From Deltaproteobacteria bacterium (lineage in GTDB: Bacteria > Desulfobacterota > GWC2-55-46 > DRQE01): a DNA stretch of 9,362 bases. The notes under the pieces were generated by a model. The model made no database searches. It saw only the letters and a list, made by a program, of their open reading frames with translations, and was not told the DNA's origin. Both the position numbers and the translations under genes were made by a program. The stretch spans positions 1 to 9,362 of the forward strand of contig JACRCB010000206.1 of the NCBI GenBank assembly GCA_016219165.1, given 5' to 3'. How positions within the stretch are numbered: position 1 is the stretch's first letter; the number at the start of each line of letters is the position of its first letter. Of this stretch, positions 6,961 through 9,362 are shown piece after piece.

Positions 6961-7632
6961 TCACCCAATCCTTCCTTCATCCAGAATCATTGTGCCATCT
7001 TTACCGGAATACATCCTCTGATTATCAGAATTAAACTCGTATTTAATATCGAGGGATAACGACTCTAAAGATAAAATCTTGTAATGCTTGCATTTGTAAA
7101 TATTCTTGTCTCCTTTCCTGCCATCTAACACGATTTCGTAGGACAACATAAAATGATGCGTATCATAAATAACCTTAAAGTCATCAGAAGGTGAAAAATA
7201 AAAACTCCTTTGAGTTGTAGAAATATTTTCAAGATTATATGTCTTACATTCGAGATAGTATGGCTTGTTCTTAAAGAAGAAAACAATATCGGGGTAGCCA
7301 GCCGCCTTTTTCTTACCGCTCTTCCCGGCAGGAATTTCAGGATTTAAACCACAGCGTTGCATCGCCTCCTTTACAAAGGTTTCGATATAATTTCCAACCT
7401 CATTCGGCCTCTTGCTCTCTATCCCGACTTTGTTTATTCCCTTTCCACCAAGAATGGCGACCTTTTTAAGAACCTCCAGAATTTCCAAATCCTCTTTGTT
7501 CTTAAAATCAAAGGGAATTACCTTTTTGCCGCTTAAAGACTCTATTACCAGATTAAAAGGAATACCTTTTAAAGGGGTGAGCATTTGCTTAATAACATTT
7601 TCTAATCTGCCGACGTAATCCTTATCCGTCAA
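6961..7632 (-). CDS. Probable type II restriction endonuclease, PD-(D/E)XK fold, specificity unknown
   Basis: 223 residues, not recognised at family level. GYPDIVFFFKNKPYYLECK (112-130) fits the PD-(D/E)XK metal-dependent nuclease core: P114-D115, then 12 residues, then E128-C129-K130, with beta-strand-like hydrophobic runs around both. A preceding helix with RPNEVGNYIE (75-84) offers the extra acidic residue common in this fold. There is no signal peptide or membrane segment. The start is TTG at 7632, one base after the methyltransferase stop (7634-7636); AAAGG inside the methyltransferase end lies 9 bases upstream. Another start, ATG at 7584, has no Shine-Dalgarno. Pairing with a DNA methyltransferase in one transcript is the main functional argument. 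The weak TTG and coupling would keep nuclease output below methylase output. It could also be another PD-(D/E)XK nuclease not used for restriction, but that is less likely here. Confidence 0.8.
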   Translation of the reverse strand: MTDKDYVGRLENVIKQMLTPLKGIPFNLVIESLSGKKVIPFDFKNKEDLEILEVLKKVAILGGKGINKVGIESKRPNEVGNYIETFVKEAMQRCGLNPEIPAGKSGKKKAAGYPDIVFFFKNKPYYLECKTYNLENISTTQRSFYFSPSDDFKVIYDTHHFMLSYEIVLDGRKGDKNIYKCKHYKILSLESLSLDIKYEFNSDNQRMYSGKDGTMILDEGRIG

Positions 7633-7633
7633 T

Positions 7634-8890
7634 TTATTCCGCCTTTCTAAAAATGAGTATGTTTTCCTTTTTCATCACATTATAAAGTCCAAATATCAAT
7701 TTCAAAATATTCTTTTCGAGTTTAAAACCGAGTTCGGCCATATAATCAATGGTAAATTCAACGGTTTTGACTTCTTGTCCCTGATAAGTAGCATTGCCTA
7801 TAACAATAACAGCGTATCTGTCAGGTTTTAAAATTCTGTACATTTCGCTGTAAGATCTCTTCATGTCGGCGTTGTATAATTCAACTCTTTCCCGCCCTTT
7901 CCCTCGAACGCCAACGAAATCTTCTCTGATTTTGTCCGGCTCGCAGCCCATATCTTTTAATGAATGCGCATCATTCTCTACATAATCAAGGGCGATTGAA
8001 TAGGGAGGGGAAGTAATAATTCCATCTATAGAATTATCCGGCAGTTTAATATTTCTCGAATCTCCTATTTTAAGGTCAACTCTCCCGAGTCTTAAATTTA
8101 ATTTATCGTTGATGTCTTTAAAGTCCTTGACGGAATCTATCATCAGATTCAGATTTTTAACGAAAGACCTCTCAAGGTCACGCCCTCTCCTCGCCTCGTC
8201 ACTGACCGCCAAAAGTTTTGCAAGGGTATAAAAATCTCTTACATCTTCATTTTCAATATCTTTTAGAACTCGGTAAAAACTTCTTTCTTGATTAAAGAGG
8301 GATGGCTTGAATTTAGAGATTAAAGTGTTCTTTAATTTTACGATTTCATCCGCAGCATAAACTGATTTTGTCTTGACCTTGCCTTGCAACACACACAGGG
8401 GAGAAATATCAATTCCAATAAAATTTATGCAAAGCAGTTGCGCCTCTAATGCCGTTGTCCCGCTTCCGGAGAATGGCTCAAAAACAGTGTCATTCTCTTT
8501 TAATCCGATAATATTCAATAACGCCCTTATCATTTGTGGATGAAATTTTCCTTTATACGGATATATCCAATGGGTAAGATATTGATTTACCGACCTTGTC
8601 CTGTTTTTCTGAATGATATGGAAATAATCCGTGAATCTTTGCCCGACACTTTTGAAATAGGAAGAACGTCTCCGTATTCTATCTTCAAGTTCTTTTGACT
8701 TATTGTTGAGTTTGAATTCTCTTAAACCATTGGTTATCTCAAAGTCGGTTCCAAGCGCCTTTAATTCTAATTCCGCCAACGACAGTTCATATATAAATTG
8801 AACATTGTCCAGCAAAGTTAGGTCTGCTTTTTTTGAACAACTTAAATCATACGCCCAGAACTGATTTAATTCTTCGGCTCTCTTCATCAT
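7634..8890 (-). CDS. Site-specific DNA amino-methyltransferase (N4-cytosine or N6-adenine) of a type II R-M system
   Basis: 418 residues from the ATG at 8890. Numbered from there, a motif X-like YPYKGKFHPQM (110-120) precedes motif I, the SAM-binding FEPFSGSGTT (137-146), then GIDISPLC (159-166) and GDSR (276-279). The catalytic motif IV, TSPPYSIALDY, is at 293-303. SPPY is more usual in N4-cytosine enzymes and DPPY in N6-adenine ones, so m4C is favoured. The roughly 130-residue insert between the SAM site and SPPY probably holds target recognition. Start choice: AAAGGTGA precedes the tandem ATGs at 8890/8887. An ATG at 8923 overlaps the glmU stop as ATGA, and a GTG at 8953 is also in frame, but the extra residues look non-coding and lie outside the repeat-bounded cassette. 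It runs into the nuclease gene with one spacer base. Confidence 0.9.
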   Translation of the reverse strand: MMKRAEELNQFWAYDLSCSKKADLTLLDNVQFIYELSLAELELKALGTDFEITNGLREFKLNNKSKELEDRIRRRSSYFKSVGQRFTDYFHIIQKNRTRSVNQYLTHWIYPYKGKFHPQMIRALLNIIGLKENDTVFEPFSGSGTTALEAQLLCINFIGIDISPLCVLQGKVKTKSVYAADEIVKLKNTLISKFKPSLFNQERSFYRVLKDIENEDVRDFYTLAKLLAVSDEARRGRDLERSFVKNLNLMIDSVKDFKDINDKLNLRLGRVDLKIGDSRNIKLPDNSIDGIITSPPYSIALDYVENDAHSLKDMGCEPDKIREDFVGVRGKGRERVELYNADMKRSYSEMYRILKPDRYAVIVIGNATYQGQEVKTVEFTIDYMAELGFKLEKNILKLIFGLYNVMKKENILIFRKAE

Positions 8891-8894
8891 TATT

Positions 8895-8902
8895 TCACCT
8901 TT
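8895..8902 (-). promoter_or_regulatory. Ribosome binding site deciding the methyltransferase start
   Basis: AAAGGTGA on the minus strand lies 4 bases before ATG 8890 and 7 before ATG 8887. It sits at the very edge of the repeat-bounded cassette, so the cassette brings its own translation signal. This favours 8890 or 8887 over the in-frame ATG at 8923. Confidence 0.5.
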
Positions 8903-8908
8903 ACTATC
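8901..8908 (-). repeat. Direct repeat copy 2 bracketing the R-M cassette
   Basis: TTACTATC on the plus strand, identical to and in the same direction as 6953-6960. It lies between the glmU stop (8920) and the methyltransferase start (8890). See the cassette entry for its reading as a target-site duplication. Confidence 0.55.
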
Positions 8909-8919
8909 AATGGTCGTTT

Positions 8920-9362
8920 TCATTTCCCTTTTTTCCTCTTTCTCCTCACCCACCCCTTTATAACCCTCTGTTCCGCCCTCGAAATCCCGATCGCGCCCGG
9001 GGGCACGTCCTTTGTGATTGTTGAGCCGCTTCCGATGTATGCGCCTTTGCCTACTGTAACAGGGGCAACCAACTGGGTGTCGCTTCCTATGAAAGCGCCG
9101 TCTTTTACGACCGTCTTATATTTTTTAAAACCGTCGTAATTGCACGTTATCGTTCCCGCGCCTATGTTTACGTCTTTTCCGATAACCGCGTCCCCGAGAT
9201 AAGAAAGATGGTTTGCCTTTGTATTCCTGCCGATTGTGGTCTTTTTAACCTCGACAAAATTTCCAATCCTCGCAGAATCCCCTATAATATTTCCGGGCCT
9301 TAGCCTTGCAAATGGGCCGATTGTAACCTTCCTGCCCACCTTCGAGGACTCAATGACCGAAA
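8920..9362 (-). CDS. glmU: Bifunctional GlmU, C-terminal acetyltransferase domain (5' part outside window)
   Basis: The frame is open to the right edge, giving the last ~146 residues; the GTG at 9339 is internal, since family sequence (VIESSKV) continues before it. GlmU acetylates glucosamine 1-phosphate and then uridylylates it to UDP-GlcNAc, the precursor of peptidoglycan and LPS. The part seen is the left-handed beta-helix. It contains ARLRPG, GNFVEVKK, NHLSYLGDA, GAGTITCNYDG and GAFIGSDTQLVAPV, covering the conserved Arg, Lys, His, Tyr and Asn of the acetyltransferase site. It ends in the basic tail RRKRKKGK. The N-terminal uridylyltransferase domain is not visible here. It would normally be followed closely by glmS in this type of operon; here the R-M cassette intervenes. 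Confidence 0.96.
   Translation of the reverse strand, partial: SVIESSKVGRKVTIGPFARLRPGNIIGDSARIGNFVEVKKTTIGRNTKANHLSYLGDAVIGKDVNIGAGTITCNYDGFKKYKTVVKDGAFIGSDTQLVAPVTVGKGAYIGSGSTITKDVPPGAIGISRAEQRVIKGWVRRKRKKGK

Larger units (their letters stand above)
6961..8900 (-). mobile_element. Inserted restriction-modification cassette (1,940 bp) between glmU and glmS
   Basis: The interval between the two 8-bp repeats starts on the minus strand with the methyltransferase Shine-Dalgarno and ends with the nuclease stop codon. It is visibly AT-rich: a hand count gives 16 G/C in 7201-7260, against 33 in 5701-5760 within glmS. No transposase, integrase, terminal inverted repeat or remnant of one is present. 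The mechanism of entry is therefore unknown; R-M systems are known to insert with short target duplications and without their own transposase. The insertion itself is inferred from composition, function and the repeat. Confidence 0.5.

Noticed and set aside
6948..6980. Longer GlmS starting at ATG 6980
   Set aside because: It would add 11 residues before MCGIVGY and bury the catalytic N-terminal cysteine; it also overlaps the nuclease gene end.
6961..8900. Transposon or integron origin of the cassette
   Set aside because: No transposase, integrase, terminal inverted repeats or attC-like site is visible; only the 8-bp direct repeat supports mobility.
8891..8953. Methyltransferase start at GTG 8953 or ATG 8923 (ATGA overlap with glmU stop)
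   Set aside because: GTG 8953 has no usable Shine-Dalgarno spacing and lies inside glmU. ATG 8923 is possible but lies outside the repeat-bounded cassette, while AAAGGTGA sits correctly before 8890. Not fully excluded.
8957..8962. TATAAA on the minus strand as a -10 box for the R-M genes
   Set aside because: It lies within glmU coding sequence and has no acceptable -35 at 16-18 bases.

Overview
The window is bacterial chromosome from a Gram-negative organism of moderate G+C. An LPS heptose-activation gene (rfaE2) points to a Gram-negative envelope. The neighbourhoods glnB-glnA and glmU-glmS recall Deltaproteobacteria, Nitrospirota and related lineages, but I cannot place it more precisely by eye. 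Almost everything is on the minus strand; only the truncated rfaE2 at the left edge is on the plus strand. No tRNA, rRNA, CRISPR array, transposase or integrase is visible.

Left part (1-2428): the 3' end of rfaE2 converges on glnA, and the two share a strong, nearly symmetrical terminator hairpin (344-380). Reading leftwards, glnB (PII signal protein, GTG start) precedes glnA (type I glutamine synthetase). The two form a nitrogen-assimilation unit. Both post-translational control sites are intact: the uridylylation tyrosine of PII (Tyr51) and the adenylylation tyrosine of GS (Tyr398). A sequence about 100 bases upstream of glnB fits the GG-N10-GC layout of a sigma-54 promoter.

Middle part (2429-6947): a membrane histidine kinase with a NIT (nitrate/nitrite-sensing type) extracytoplasmic domain lies just upstream of glnBA, with no response regulator in the window. 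Before it come plsY (acyl-phosphate-dependent glycerol-3-phosphate acyltransferase) and glmS (glucosamine-6-phosphate synthase).

Right part (6948-9362): the 3' end of glmU. GlmS and GlmU act in the same UDP-GlcNAc pathway and their genes are often adjacent. Here they are separated by an AT-rich two-gene cassette encoding a DNA amino-methyltransferase (SPPY motif) and a 223-residue protein with a PD-X12-ECK nuclease motif. The two are best read as a type II restriction-modification system of unrecognised specificity. An 8-bp direct repeat (TTACTATC on the plus strand, 6953-6960 and 8901-8908) brackets the cassette exactly, from the methyltransferase Shine-Dalgarno to the nuclease stop codon. 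This looks like the scar of a clean insertion into a housekeeping operon and is the most notable feature of the window.
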